64,000 nucleotides of DNA from Perkinsus olseni (lineage: Eukaryota > Perkinsozoa > Perkinsida > Perkinsidae), in assembly GCA_013115135.1 (NCBI GenBank), contig JABANP010000217.1, positions 1 to 64,000 on the forward strand, in the 5' to 3' direction. This document shows positions 11,358 through 21,922 of this stretch, one piece after another. Numbering within the stretch: position 1 is the stretch's first letter; each line of letters begins with the position of its first letter. Under the pieces are notes generated by a model. It had not been told where the DNA came from. It worked only from the letters and a program-made list of their open reading frames with translations, and made no database searches. The translations under genes were made by a program, and so were the position numbers.

Positions 11358-14135
11358 CTAAGTCGACTTTCGAGTAGTAGTGCAGGTAGTGGGTAGTTGG
11401 ACTACAATATCAGCGGTGGCTGGTGTAATGAAGAGGTTGTACGGGTTGTAGCGGCACTTCACCTCCTGCAGGCGGTTATATACACCATTCGATAGCGGAC
11501 CGAAATAGCGATACTTCCAATGGTCGGGCTGGACGTCTTGGCCGGGGAAGAACTTATCCTTCCAGGGATCGACAGTCCATTGGTTACTTATGTAGTTTTG
11601 ATAGCTTTCCTTAAGTGAACTGAACTGATCGATTGCAGCAAAGGCTTTGGCAACCCAATTAGTGGAGGTCTCCTCACCGGCAGAATCTCCTTTGTTCCAC
11701 AAAGAGGAGACTTGAATATTCCATCCTTGATGACGATGGATGAAGGAAGTACATGGCCCGGCACCAGAGCAGTCGGTTGGCTCATCCAACATCTTGCCGC
11801 CATAATATTCAAAAGTGATGATGCAGATGTTGCGGCCTTTCTGACACTCCGGCTGATGACTCAAATCCCAAATGGTATCCCAAAAGGAATCTGTCATGTC
11901 ACTTTCACGGACATAAACAGAATTACTCTTCCACGGTAAGTTTTCATTCAAACTCCAATCATAAGCCCAACAATTGTCCATGGCAGAAGTAGGGTCAACA
12001 CCAGTACCGGGGTAGACGGCATCACTCGGACAGTCAGGGTCGGCCCATTTAGTGCACCCAGCCCACGACCAGGCACCATAAGCAGCATTGGTGAACTTCT
12101 GTGAGGGTTTGGTGATCCAAGTATTCACTTGTACTGCGGAGTCCACCTTGTCCATGGTCTCATCACAATCAGTACAATCAGAAGTGATCGGGTCGCAGAG
12201 GCACATCCCTTCATAATGCATCTCGAAGTTGCTGTGAATCTTCACTTTACCCCAAAGGCCATTACTGGACGGCTGATTGATCATAACATTTTGATAAGCC
12301 TTGGTCTTGGCAAGCACGTCAGCCTTCGACTTACTATTGGCCGCAACCTGATGACGGTAAATGTAGACCTTCTCACTGGCACGGAAGGCACTGAGGTACC
12401 ACTTAGTAACGACACCATAGTTGCCACCCATACCGCCACGGAGGGCCTTCAACAGATCAGCATGGTCGTTGGTCCGAGTAGCATGGACCAACTTGAAGGG
12501 GCCGCCAAGTTCTTGTACTACGATATCAACAGCCATGACATGATCAGCCAACATACCCCACATAGTGCTCGAGTATCCATAGGCCCCTCCTTGGGCTAGA
12601 CCCGATACCGACACGGAAGGACAGCTCCCACCATTAATGCTCAGAGGAGGGTTGTGGTCATACAGCCTCGTGTAGGCCTCCAACAACCTCGTCCCTGCGC
12701 CTATCTCGGCTACATATTCACTACCAAGGAACCCACTGGGTTCCACTTCGACAGAAACAAACCGGTCCATCCTAATAACGATGCCGTCCTGCACGGTACT
12801 CTGCCCGGCAAAGGAGTTCCCAGAGTCGCTCCGCACAACCACAGGGACATAGTAGTCAAAACAAATTTGCATGACCTGCTCAACCTCATGGTCGTTGCCA
12901 GGACTAACCACAGCAGCAGGGGTGATGCTGGTGTACTGCGGTATGAAAACCTCCGGCATATCCTTGCCGGTAGTAACGTAAGCATCACCAATAGCAGCCC
13001 GAATGGCGCTAACAGCACCCTCGGGGTCAGGCGTACATGTACCACTCTGATAGCAATTAGTTGTAGTAGCTGAAGTACTGCTAGTAGTGGTCCTGGTGGT
13101 AGTAGCCATAGACGTTGTAGCAATGGATTGTGAAGTCGTTGTGCTCGTGGTCGTCTGTGAAGGCGAACTGGTGCTCTCAACCGTAGTAGTAGCAGTTGAA
13201 GTCGTAGTAGTTAGCCTCTCTGTTGTTGAAGTTGTGGTATCAGGACTAGTAGTAGAACTCTGCTCAGTGGTAGTAGTAACCATCTGTGTGGATGTTGTCG
13301 TTATCACAACATCATTACCACACCTAACCGTAGAGCCTTGACACACCGGTACACTATCCCAAGTCTTGCAGTAAGACCCGGGCCCCACTTCCCGTTGGCA
13401 ATAAGCATCCCAATTCACCGTTCCGCCACCCGTCGTGGTCGTAGCAGCACCAGTCGTGGTCGTAGCAGCACCAGTCGTGGTCGTAGCAGCACCAGTCGTG
13501 GTCGTAGCAGCTCCGGTACTGGTACCTTCGCCAGTGGTAGACGGTCCAGCGGTGGTAGAAGGCTCACTGGTGGTGACAGGGGATGCAGCAGTTGTAGTAG
13601 TGACAACCACACCACCACCGCATCGCACAGTAGACCCCTGACACACCGGGTACTGGTCCCAAGTCTTGCAATAGGACCCCGGCCCAACCTGGCCACGACA
13701 ATAGTCGTCCCAGTCAACAACATCGCTGGTCTCGGGACTCGCAGTAGTGCTTGAGGTAGGGTCACTGGTGGTCTGCTGACTAACAGTAGTAGTAGAGGGT
13801 GGCGGCAAGCCGACAGTAGTGGTCGTGGGAACGGCCGAGCCTGGGCCACACTTCACCGCGGAACCGTGGCACACAGGGTTGCTAGTCCAGCTTTTACAGT
13901 ACGACTGGTCACCAACTTGCTCGCGGCAATAAGCATCCCAATCGACCTCCTCGGCCACTCTTCGACCGACACAACTCCGGGAGCTGCCGTGGCAAACTGA
14001 TCGTTGACAGTACGAATCAGGACCGACAAGGGTGCGACAATAGTCGTCTTGGACGGGTGATGATGAGAGACAGCAGGTGGCCAAAACACACAGCAACAGA
14101 AATACTGTACACAGACTCCGAGACATAGTGGACAT
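11358..14135 (-). CDS. secreted berberine-bridge-type FAD oxidase, paralogue 2
   Basis: A single open frame of 925 residues from the ATG at 14135, with signal peptide SRSLCTVFLLLCVLATCCLS. Four Cys modules follow, of the pattern DxYCRxxVGxxSYCKxWxxxPVCxGSxxxCG (the first is shorter). They are separated by Ser/Thr-rich linkers likely to be heavily O-glycosylated, one holding four GAATTTT repeats (13430-13510). The PCMH FAD domain has VRSDSGNSFAGQSTVQDG, where the usual covalent-FAD His is Asn (codon 12825-12827). The second attachment Cys is present in GGSCPSVSVSG. The C-terminal BBE motif is YNRLQEVKCRYNPYNLF. It is divergent from, and shares an 0.8-0.9 kb intergenic region with, paralogue 3. 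Expected to be secreted or at the cell surface; substrate unknown. Confidence 0.92.
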   Translation of the reverse strand: MSTMSRSLCTVFLLLCVLATCCLSSSPVQDDYCRTLVGPDSYCQRSVCHGSSRSCVGRRVAEEVDWDAYCREQVGDQSYCKSWTSNPVCHGSAVKCGPGSAVPTTTTVGLPPPSTTTVSQQTTSDPTSSTTASPETSDVVDWDDYCRGQVGPGSYCKTWDQYPVCQGSTVRCGGGVVVTTTTAASPVTTSEPSTTAGPSTTGEGTSTGAATTTTGAATTTTGAATTTTGAATTTTGGGTVNWDAYCQREVGPGSYCKTWDSVPVCQGSTVRCGNDVVITTTSTQMVTTTTEQSSTTSPDTTTSTTERLTTTTSTATTTVESTSSPSQTTTSTTTSQSIATTSMATTTRTTTSSTSATTTNCYQSGTCTPDPEGAVSAIRAAIGDAYVTTGKDMPEVFIPQYTSITPAAVVSPGNDHEVEQVMQICFDYYVPVVVRSDSGNSFAGQSTVQDGIVIRMDRFVSVEVEPSGFLGSEYVAEIGAGTRLLEAYTRLYDHNPPLSINGGSCPSVSVSGLAQGGAYGYSSTMWGMLADHVMAVDIVVQELGGPFKLVHATRTNDHADLLKALRGGMGGNYGVVTKWYLSAFRASEKVYIYRHQVAANSKSKADVLAKTKAYQNVMINQPSSNGLWGKVKIHSNFEMHYEGMCLCDPITSDCTDCDETMDKVDSAVQVNTWITKPSQKFTNAAYGAWSWAGCTKWADPDCPSDAVYPGTGVDPTSAMDNCWAYDWSLNENLPWKSNSVYVRESDMTDSFWDTIWDLSHQPECQKGRNICIITFEYYGGKMLDEPTDCSGAGPCTSFIHRHQGWNIQVSSLWNKGDSAGEETSTNWVAKAFAAIDQFSSLKESYQNYISNQWTVDPWKDKFFPGQDVQPDHWKYRYFGPLSNGVYNRLQEVKCRYNPYNLFITPATADIVVQLPTTCTTTRKST

Positions 14136-15022
14136 AAGGAAAGGAACTAGGAACAGTCACATGAGGGAGCCGCAAACTCGATTAGTCAAGCGCTAGTGAC
14201 GTTTAACAGTAATACAGCGTTATGTAGAGAGGACGGTTAAGCGTAGGTGAAGACCCTGGGGTGGTTCACTATAAGGAGCCTGGAACTGATTTTCGCTGAG
14301 TTTATCGAAGGACCCGTCTGGTAGTTCACGCTAGACACAGCAATCCAGTAAACTCTTATGCTATCAACTTTTTGATTTAATTGTGTTCTAGCCCCCCTCC
14401 GCTGAAGCTTATTGCTGTCACCGTCTCCGTCTGTTGTGACTAAGCAACTGGTCGTGCCCATTCTCCCACGCTTTCCTCGTTCGTCGCTGCTACGCCCGTC
14501 CTAGCGTCTCGAGACGAGAGAGTTGAAGGACCCTATTGAAGGACACCTACCCGAGTTCAGGAGAGTTGGAGCCAGCAGAGCGGCAACAAGAGAGATGGGG
14601 CGCTCATGCTCGACTTAGGGATATACAGGTTCGCGTTGATACGCATTCATAGTAGTTCGTATTCATTCAACGACATCGCTCTTTCACACTCGCGCTCTAC
14701 AGTCACGCCCCACGAAATGTGGTCACGCGCCACGTAATGTGGTCACTCGCCACGAAATTTGCGTGGTGTGAGTACGCAAAGTTGCGGCGCACTTTCCGTC
14801 GTGACTCTAGCCTCGCTTGTGTAGGCTGTCCGGTAACTGTTATACCGACGTATAATACCGTTGTAATAATGATCAGAATATGGTCAGGGATGAGCCAACT
14901 CGCTAGTAGAGGCTCTCTCGCCGTAACTCGCTACGTTTAGTGACTCTTAAAATAGGATTATGGATTGGTGTGGTATGAGCTTAGCAATAATCGACTCATT
15001 TCAGTTGCATTTTCCGGCCAAG
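14136..15022. promoter_or_regulatory. divergent intergenic region between FAD oxidase paralogues 2 and 3
   Basis: Both genes must be transcribed outwards from this region. It holds a 20-bp tandem repeat (14702-14760) but no TATA-like or other element I can name. Confidence 0.45.
14702..14760. repeat. three ~20-bp tandem repeats in the divergent promoter region
   Basis: The unit is about GTCACGCGCCACGWAATGTG, repeated three times with small changes. Its core CCACGAAATGTGG is itself palindromic, so a regulatory site is possible. Confidence 0.6.
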
Positions 15023-17281
15023 ATGCTCCTCGTATTAATCACACTGGTATCATCCTCCCTCTTCCTCTGTCCGTCAGCATACACTTCTACCACTACCGTA
15101 ACCAACACCGCTTTCTACCCTCCAGAGATAGCCCAGCCTTGGCATGAGTTCTGCCATACTGCGGTCAATGCCAGCTCCTACTGCAAGTTCAACCACGTTC
15201 CCTCTGTATGCCAGTTCAGTTTAGTGCTCTGTGGTCCGAGCCTGTCGACGACTGGCGGCGCCCCATCGGCTGCTCCCTTGCCGCCCACAACGATTTCGAT
15301 TGCACCGCCTAGCACTGTAAGCACGAGTGTTGATAGTAGTGTGGTTGTGAGCACTACTGAGGTCCCGACTACTGCATCGCCCTCTCCTCTCCCGACTACC
15401 CCTTCGATCGTACCACCAACAACCACTAGTGTTGGTGTTGAGACCAGTGAGAGTATCACCACTACTGAGGTTTCCTCTACAAGCTATTCAGTAGACACCA
15501 GTGAGCCCGTGATCACAACTGAAGCTGCTCCTACGAGTACTTCGGCAGTCGCCAGCACCGTCTATCCTACTACCGAGACCACTCCGACCCCAACGCCTGC
15601 AACAACGACAGAGTCGTGTGAGACCTCTGGGTCTTGTTCGCCAGATCCCGAAGGAGCAGTGAGGGCGTTGGTCGATCTGTTAGGCCCGGACGTCGTACTG
15701 ACAGGCGGGTCTATGCCGCCCGTTTACATGCCGCAGTACACCTACATCGCTCCGGCGGCTGTGGTGAGGCCCGGGAGCTCCGACGACATCATCGGCATCC
15801 TTCGCATCGCTGTTGAGTACAAAGTCCCCGTGGTCGTGCGTAGTTACGCTGGCCATTCCTTTGCCGGTCAGAGCACTGTGCAAGACGGCATCGTCATCCT
15901 GATGGACAGATTCTCCTCAGTCGGTGTCCTTCCTGAAGGTTTCCTTGGGTCGTCTTACACTGCTGTGATCGGCGCTGGTACCAGGCTGCTCGACATCTAT
16001 GTTGAGCTGATGCAGCACTCGCCGCCGCTGGGTGTGAGTGGTGGAAACTGCCCGTCCGTATCGATATCCGGTGTCACTATGGGTGGCGCTCATGGCTACT
16101 ACGGTACGAAGTACGGCACTCTGGCTGATGCTGTGATTGCCGCTGACGTCGTGGTGAAGGATGGTGACACTTTCAAGCTTGTCACCGCTACTCGTGATGG
16201 TGATCACGCCGAGTTGCTCAAGGCTCTCAGGGGTGGTATGGGCGGTAACTACGGCGTTGTTGTCAACTGGTACATAGAGACCTTCCGGGCGAGCGAAACA
16301 GTGCATGTGTTTCGACATAAGGTTGACCGTGGTGACAAGGATAAGGAAGAGGTTGTTGCTAAGACCCGTGCTTTTGAAGCGGCCGTTGTCGCTCAGCCTG
16401 GTAACGGGTTGTGGAGCAAGTTCAAGATCAAGGGAGGGTTTGAAATGAACTTCGAGGGTATGTGCATGTGCGAGCCTATCTCTAACGACTGCTCTGTGTG
16501 TGATGCTACTATGGCTAGCATAGATGCGGCTCTGGACAAGGATAACTGGGTCACCAAGCCCTCTGAGCTCACTACTGATCATGGCTATGCTACTTGGTCC
16601 TGGGCTGGGTGCACTCAGTGGGCCGATCCCGAGGCTCCGTCTACTGCTGACTACCCGGGCGCCGCTGGTGACTTCGACGCGGCCAAGCAAGGCTGCTATG
16701 ACTATGACTGGTCGTTGAGTGCTGGTTCGCCGTGGAAGAGCATCTCTGTTTACATCAAGCACAGCGACGCTACAGAGTCTTTCTGGGACACGGTTTGGGA
16801 CATTGTACACGAGCCCGAGTGTGAAAATCGCAATACCTGTATTCTGACATTTGAGTACTACGGTGGGAAGATGATCGAGGAACCACAGGATTGCTCCGGT
16901 GATGGCCCGTGCACTTCGTTTATTCATCGGAACAACGGTTGGAACATCCAGGTCGCCTCCCTTTACTCCAAGGGAGACTCTGTCGGCGAGCAAGTGTCAA
17001 CGTCGTGGGTTGCTAAGGCGTTTGCTGCTATTGATGCCAAGAGTTCGCTCCACACCAGCTACCAGAACTATCTCAGCAACCAATGGACTCTCCCGCCGTG
17101 GAGGGATGAGTACTTCCCTGGTCAGGACGTGGAGGCTGACCATTGGAGATATCGCTTTTTTGGTGACGGCCTTTACTCGAGATTACAACAAGTAAAGTGC
17201 CAGTATAACCCTGATAATTTATTCGTAACTGCTGATACCTCCGACATTGTGGTACAGCTCCCTGATAGCTGCTCAACGTAG
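15023..17281 (+). CDS. secreted berberine-bridge-type FAD oxidase, paralogue 3
   Basis: I chose the ATG at 15023 because it opens directly into a signal peptide (MLLVLITLVSSSLFLCPSAYT); an in-frame ATG at 14960 would add 21 residues. One Cys module follows (FCHTAVNASSYCKFNHVPSVC), then a long Ser/Thr/Pro linker. The FAD domain has VVRSYAGHSFAGQST, with the covalent-FAD His kept (codon 15854-15856), and GGNCPSVSISG with the second attachment Cys. The BBE tail is YSRLQQVKCQYNPDNLF. It is therefore the only one of the three with both expected flavin links. Head-to-head with paralogue 2. Secreted oxidoreductase, substrate unknown. Confidence 0.92.
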   Translation: MLLVLITLVSSSLFLCPSAYTSTTTVTNTAFYPPEIAQPWHEFCHTAVNASSYCKFNHVPSVCQFSLVLCGPSLSTTGGAPSAAPLPPTTISIAPPSTVSTSVDSSVVVSTTEVPTTASPSPLPTTPSIVPPTTTSVGVETSESITTTEVSSTSYSVDTSEPVITTEAAPTSTSAVASTVYPTTETTPTPTPATTTESCETSGSCSPDPEGAVRALVDLLGPDVVLTGGSMPPVYMPQYTYIAPAAVVRPGSSDDIIGILRIAVEYKVPVVVRSYAGHSFAGQSTVQDGIVILMDRFSSVGVLPEGFLGSSYTAVIGAGTRLLDIYVELMQHSPPLGVSGGNCPSVSISGVTMGGAHGYYGTKYGTLADAVIAADVVVKDGDTFKLVTATRDGDHAELLKALRGGMGGNYGVVVNWYIETFRASETVHVFRHKVDRGDKDKEEVVAKTRAFEAAVVAQPGNGLWSKFKIKGGFEMNFEGMCMCEPISNDCSVCDATMASIDAALDKDNWVTKPSELTTDHGYATWSWAGCTQWADPEAPSTADYPGAAGDFDAAKQGCYDYDWSLSAGSPWKSISVYIKHSDATESFWDTVWDIVHEPECENRNTCILTFEYYGGKMIEEPQDCSGDGPCTSFIHRNNGWNIQVASLYSKGDSVGEQVSTSWVAKAFAAIDAKSSLHTSYQNYLSNQWTLPPWRDEYFPGQDVEADHWRYRFFGDGLYSRLQQVKCQYNPDNLFVTADTSDIVVQLPDSCST

Positions 17282-18719
17282 TTTTCTCTTTGACTCGAGC
17301 TCTCCGATCTTCTCGTGTGTCTTTTTATGTAGCAATTCCATCTGCATCAAGTGGTGTGAGTTCTACTACCAATGAATGTAATTGTGATATGAACGTTTGA
17401 GTGTGATCATCCTGAAGGATTCATAACTCTTGTGCGGAGTTGTGTCTAACAGTTGGTAAGGGCAAGAGGGTTCTTCGGGGGCTTGAGAGGTCGTTCTTGA
17501 GTGTGAATTAGCAGCATTTGCCGCAAATGATTTGTGACCGTGAATTGTCAATGGCCCATTGATTAATTGTTTGCTTGGTGCTAAACGTAAAAGAGTTTGA
17601 GCTCGGTATGATGTGTGATGTGGTGTAGATCGATTGGGCCTTTATAAATGCGGAAAGTAATGGTAAGCTAAATCTCGGTGTCCTTGCTCCGGTATTGTCT
17701 CGGGAGCGCGCCGCCTCAAAAGCAGATTACTGTTTCTGTCAATTTCTTCGCTGACTAGAAAACCGTAGCGGGTCAATCGCATAGGCATGTTTTCTGTTCG
17801 AATTGCTTGCGAAGTATATGCCAATACGACCATATTTGTGCGCTTTGAGGCAATTCACGTAGAGTTGTATCCAGGCGGCCCCCATCTCTGGTGCCATGCA
17901 AATTATCTGGGAGTCCCAGACTGGGACGCACTTCTCCGCCCACCACCATCCCGACATGAACACTTGATCTATGTAACGCGGGCAAGACAAGTCTGCTCTA
18001 ACAAGAAACACTGCCGGAAGCGACTCGAGAGTAAAAGTTGATCGCAGAATGAGAATGCCGTATGCTACGGTGGGTTCCATTCTCCTATCTCCATTCAATT
18101 GCACCGGCAACCTTACGCAGGCCAAACGCGCCTCGTACCCATGCGACCTTCTCAAAGTTACAATACCACGTCTGGCCCAGAAGTCGCTGATTTCAACCCA
18201 GAAGTACTAGATTGAAATCGCCGACTTGGCGACTCCAGAAATTTAGGCTATACTCATACGTTCAGCATACGCATGCCCGCTAGGCTGAGCAGTCATTTTG
18301 TCGACTTCGCAGTCATCCTGCTGTTGTTCGATCAGCGCAGTATCAGGGTTGCAAAGGTTTCCTTCCCCCTTACTGTACTCAATGCCCTCGAACCGCTTGA
18401 ACGATAATGACGGCTCAACAAAGACGAGATGCACTAGAACTGATCTAGCGATCTCGATCATTGCTCGATCATAGCAATGATCAAGAGTGGGGTTTAGTAC
18501 CTGGTAGTTGGTATCACCGACTTGGTAAATCATTATGATCATAATATATAATAACTGATATGATGTGTATCATATAAGACTTGTGAATCACAATCGCATC
18601 ATAAACACTTAGAGTCCATTCACGGAGCCGACCACTCGGTAGCTACTGAATCAGCAGTACTGATTGTATTGCCAGCAAACCGTGACACACAGCATATCGT
18701 TTCGCGATCAAGAGAAAAA
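17282..18719. other. spacer with a dispersed repeat, no gene supported
   Basis: A minus-strand frame at 17739-18155 starts MRRSHGYEARLAC and resembles the start of a frame at 25308-25700. The shared DNA is patchy, so I treat it as a repeat and not a gene. An exact palindrome ATTATGATCATAAT lies near 18530. Confidence 0.4.
17925..18160. repeat. dispersed repeat, copy 1
   Basis: It shares the run CCACCATCCCGACATGAACA and a later block near 18120-18155 with 25130-25715, in the same order and orientation. Confidence 0.45.
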
Positions 18720-20326
18720 TCAAACTTCACCAAGAAAAAATCTCACCGCCCAATTAGCGGGGTCGAAATCAAAGGTTCTGACAACAGCGTGGGCTGAGCC
18801 GTAGTGGCTGCAATTGAACCTCTTGATAGAGACCACCCTCTCCTCTGCTGGACACTTCCACTCCTTCAGCCTTGTCCAGTCGTTGATCCTCGTTCTAGTA
18901 GTTTCCTTCTTATCGCAGCCTATTCTACGGGCCCAAAGCCTCATATCTCTATTAGTCCTCGGGAAAAGGTCGGCGCTGAAGTAGGAGGTGGTGTTCTTGC
19001 TCAAGATTGAACCATTGTAGGGAACAAATTGATCATCAAGGCAGTGTATGCTTGCCACCCTTGGCACCGGAGGTATCGGACCAAAGGAAGCGTTATTATA
19101 GAGTTTGTTACAAGTCTTGAAGCTACCTTGCAGGCCAGGATTCAAAGCCAATACAGCATTCACTGAGACGGCCTTCTGAATAACTTTGTGGCATAGAAGG
19201 GACTCCACCATCATACCACCATTACTGTAACCATAACCATATACTGGCAAGTTGTTCTTGTTCTCTTTTCGGAGAATGATCCTCGTGTACTCAACGTCGT
19301 CGATGTCTTATCTCGTGCTGCAGCAAATCCCTGCATTCCATCCGTAAACGTATTTAAACCGGTTCGAATACCAGCCGTACTCACTACCACAGGCAGTGAT
19401 TAGTATTAGACCGTATTTATCGGCAATGGCAGTGGTCTTGGAGTACTCTTCCCACGACTTGCATGTATCAGCCCAACCGTGGTACTGTATGAGTATACCC
19501 TTGATCTCTACTTCCTTTGGGGGGATGTGGCGATGATAATATCGTGTTAGAGTGAGCGTAGAGGACACCGTCATGCTGAAACTGAGCTTTTCACTCCCTG
19601 GGATGACATCGTCACCCATCTCAGTCAGCGAAGCCTGGTGAGCCGAGACACGTCTTCCTTGAGCCGTCGGATAACCATCATCAATGACACGAACGTTCAG
19701 CTGAGGAGCGTCGGCTGAACGGTCTTGGTGGGGCTGATATATCACGGTATGGATAGTGTAGTTTTGGGGAAGTACACGAAGCCGGTTCTTGTAAGTTGTA
19801 CCTGGAGCAGTCGAGGTCGATCCGAGATGAAGACTGACAAAGATCGTTTCGTGGTGAAGGAAACTAAACTCGGAACCACCTTACCATCATCCAGGTGAGT
19901 CACATCATAGAGCTCGACCGCATAATACGTTTCATCACTGACGTCCCCCCTGGAACATGAATGATACATGGCCTTCATGATGCACTTAAGTGAGTGGAGA
20001 CTCCACCTACTTCAGTCGCCTAAGCTCCTCAGTTATATCAGAAGTGGCCGCGCTCACCACCATGTGGTTCAAGAATACTGGCAGACATTTGACTCTGAAA
20101 GAAAAACCTCTTCAGGAAACCTCACATAATAACGTTTGCAATTGCGCTACAGAGACCAGACTCACTCATCGAACTTTGGGTCTCGAAAACCGTTGATGCA
20201 AATATCAGGGATTGGCTCTAGGTCGCTGCCCTGAAGTCTTCTGAGAGGCACTCCCTCAGCAAATACCTGAGCGCTCGTTGTAGCCAAGCAGAGCAGCGGT
20301 ACGAGGTACTGGGGAGCAACGAACAT
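18720..20326 (-). CDS. secreted PHB-depolymerase/feruloyl-esterase-like hydrolase with an in-frame TAA
   Basis: Exon 1 starts at the ATG at 20326 with signal peptide MFVAPQYLVPLLCLATTSAQ. Consistent GT-AG joins then give VSDETYYAVELYDVTHLDDG, then TTYKNRLRVLPQNYTIHTV, then the alpha/beta-hydrolase core. The core has the oxyanion-region YHGWADT, the conserved GWNAGICC, the nucleophile elbow GYSNGG (Ser), the acid in CLDDQFVPYNG, and the His in GSAHAV. A TAA at 19308-19310 interrupts the frame just before DIDDVEYTRI, with the frame continuing unchanged; no GT-AG intron removes it without destroying GWNAG. The gene is thus a recent pseudogene, a readthrough case or contains an assembly error. 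Family role: cleavage of ester bonds in polyesters or feruloylated sugars. Confidence 0.8.
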
Positions 20327-21127
20327 AATGTGGAAGATAATAACTCCGCCTACAAGCGTGGGTTCAAGGCAATCGTTGGGAAACGACAGTAAAGCTAGAG
20401 ACGCCGACTTTATTTCATTCGGCGACTCCATCCAGCGATCACGACCGGAGGATGCGATTGCTCAAAGAAGAAACTGCTCGAGCAGTTCTTTGCTTAGCAT
20501 CATCTAGTAATGCTGTGACAAAGCTCCTGAGACGCAGCTGATTATGATGTCGGGAAGTTCCCACCGGGAACGCAGGCAGAGAGATCTTGCGCTCGCGTTC
20601 CCTGCGCATGCGTATGGTGTAAGCAAATCGCCGGACAAACGGGCGGGAGAAAACGTGAAAGCACTTCGGAGGAGATGCCGATCAATACATCCTGTTCACG
20701 AGCTTCCTGCGTATATCATACAAACAAGGATTCCTGGAATCTGATTGCAAACACCCCTTTCCACCGGCGCTCAGCTAGATGTATCTTCGTTCTGGTCTGG
20801 AGAGCCTACTTCTCCCAAGGTATTTGCGTGTAGTACACCGTGTAGACTATACGTGTGTCGAACGCCATCTTCTTTCCATACATAGTATCCGGTGTGATGC
20901 CAAGTGACATGCTCGATACGCGTCTGAACTGAACGTAGATAGATAAACGGGGTTACTCCGGAGCGAAACAGCAAGCGCTGCTAGTAACGAAGGATGATAT
21001 CGAGGGGACGTGAAGGGGACAGCACGGAAAACAACGTCACGGTGAACAGGAGACACGATAGGGACAGTGGGGACCGCAGGGTCATGGGCCATGACCCCGC
21101 CATGACTCATGGCGACACCACCCACAA

Positions 21128-21180
21128 GCGTGTGCGTGAGTCTATAGTCTAACGCCGGTTCCGGCTCAGTTAGACTCTTG
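21128..21180. repeat. dispersed repeat, copy 1
   Basis: Shares GTGAGTYTATAGTCHAACGC and the following CCGGTYCCRGCTC with 46338-46395. Confidence 0.45.
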
Positions 21181-21201
21181 CCAATGTGCTCCAATGTGCC
21201 A

Positions 21202-21221
21202 ATGTGCAGCACATTATGTGC
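21202..21221. repeat. 14-bp palindromic insertion, X = ATGTGC
   Basis: X, a, X', t, X, exact. Preceded by three direct copies of CCAATGTG. Confidence 0.9.
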
Positions 21222-21409
21222 TTGCCACAAGCGTGTACTGAACGTCGATCATCCATCCAGCAAATCTTAGAGCTCAACAAATAATGGAATTTCCAGTTAC
21301 CGGACAGTGATTGAGCTAAACTTTACTCGAAGATCGCACGCCCTTTGCAGGCTGCACTGTGCAGTACATGCGTTGGTACGGGCACGGGCGAATCGTTGAA
21401 CATTCTTCA

Positions 21410-21429
21410 CTATGTGACATAGTCTATGT
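21410..21429. repeat. 14-bp palindromic insertion, X = CTATGT
   Basis: X, g, X', t, X, exact. A second, slightly decayed one follows 10 bp later. Confidence 0.9.
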
Positions 21430-21439
21430 CTCAGGTGAC

Positions 21440-21459
21440 CTGTAGACTACAGGATGTAG
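21440..21459. repeat. 14-bp palindromic insertion, X = CTGTAG, one mismatch
   Basis: X, a, X', g, then ATGTAG in place of the third X. Confidence 0.7.
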
Positions 21460-21902
21460 TGCTAGAGCACACGCTTTGTGGCTTCCTGTCGCTCCGTGAG
21501 CCGTCGTCGCCAGCAAGATCCGTTCCAAAGCTATTGACTTTCACATCAAATCTCGCCATGAACGGTGCTGAAGCTGCTAATCCTCCTGCCCATCGTTGTG
21601 AGAAATCCGGCAGCGGACGTGGCGAGTACGAGAAGTATCATGCCGCACGACTCATGCAGATGCCCACATCATCACGATATCATCGTGTAGGTTAGATCGA
21701 ATTCAACAGATTTTTCGTGTGTTCTGCTTATTCTGTTGCTTGGCTCGTTTAAACGTCGCTTCTGCTACGCAGAGCTCAACAACCTAAAGCTACCCAGCCA
21801 GGAGCAGACCTTCTCATACCGTCCCTCCAGTCGCGGCTGTCTGTGGCACGTTGCATTCGCCTGTGCATTCGTGGTGCATCAGAACCACAACCGCCATGAA
21901 CC

Positions 21903-21922
21903 ATTGATGATCAATGATTGAT
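21903..21922. repeat. 14-bp palindromic insertion, X = ATTGAT
   Basis: X, g, X', g, X, exact. The related segment near 28205 has GAACCATTGAT only once. Confidence 0.9.

Noticed and set aside
17739..18155. 138-codon minus-strand frame beginning MRRSHGYEARLAC
   Set aside because: It resembles a second frame at 25308-25700 only at its start; the DNA similarity is patchy and ends inside the frame, so it looks like a repeat.
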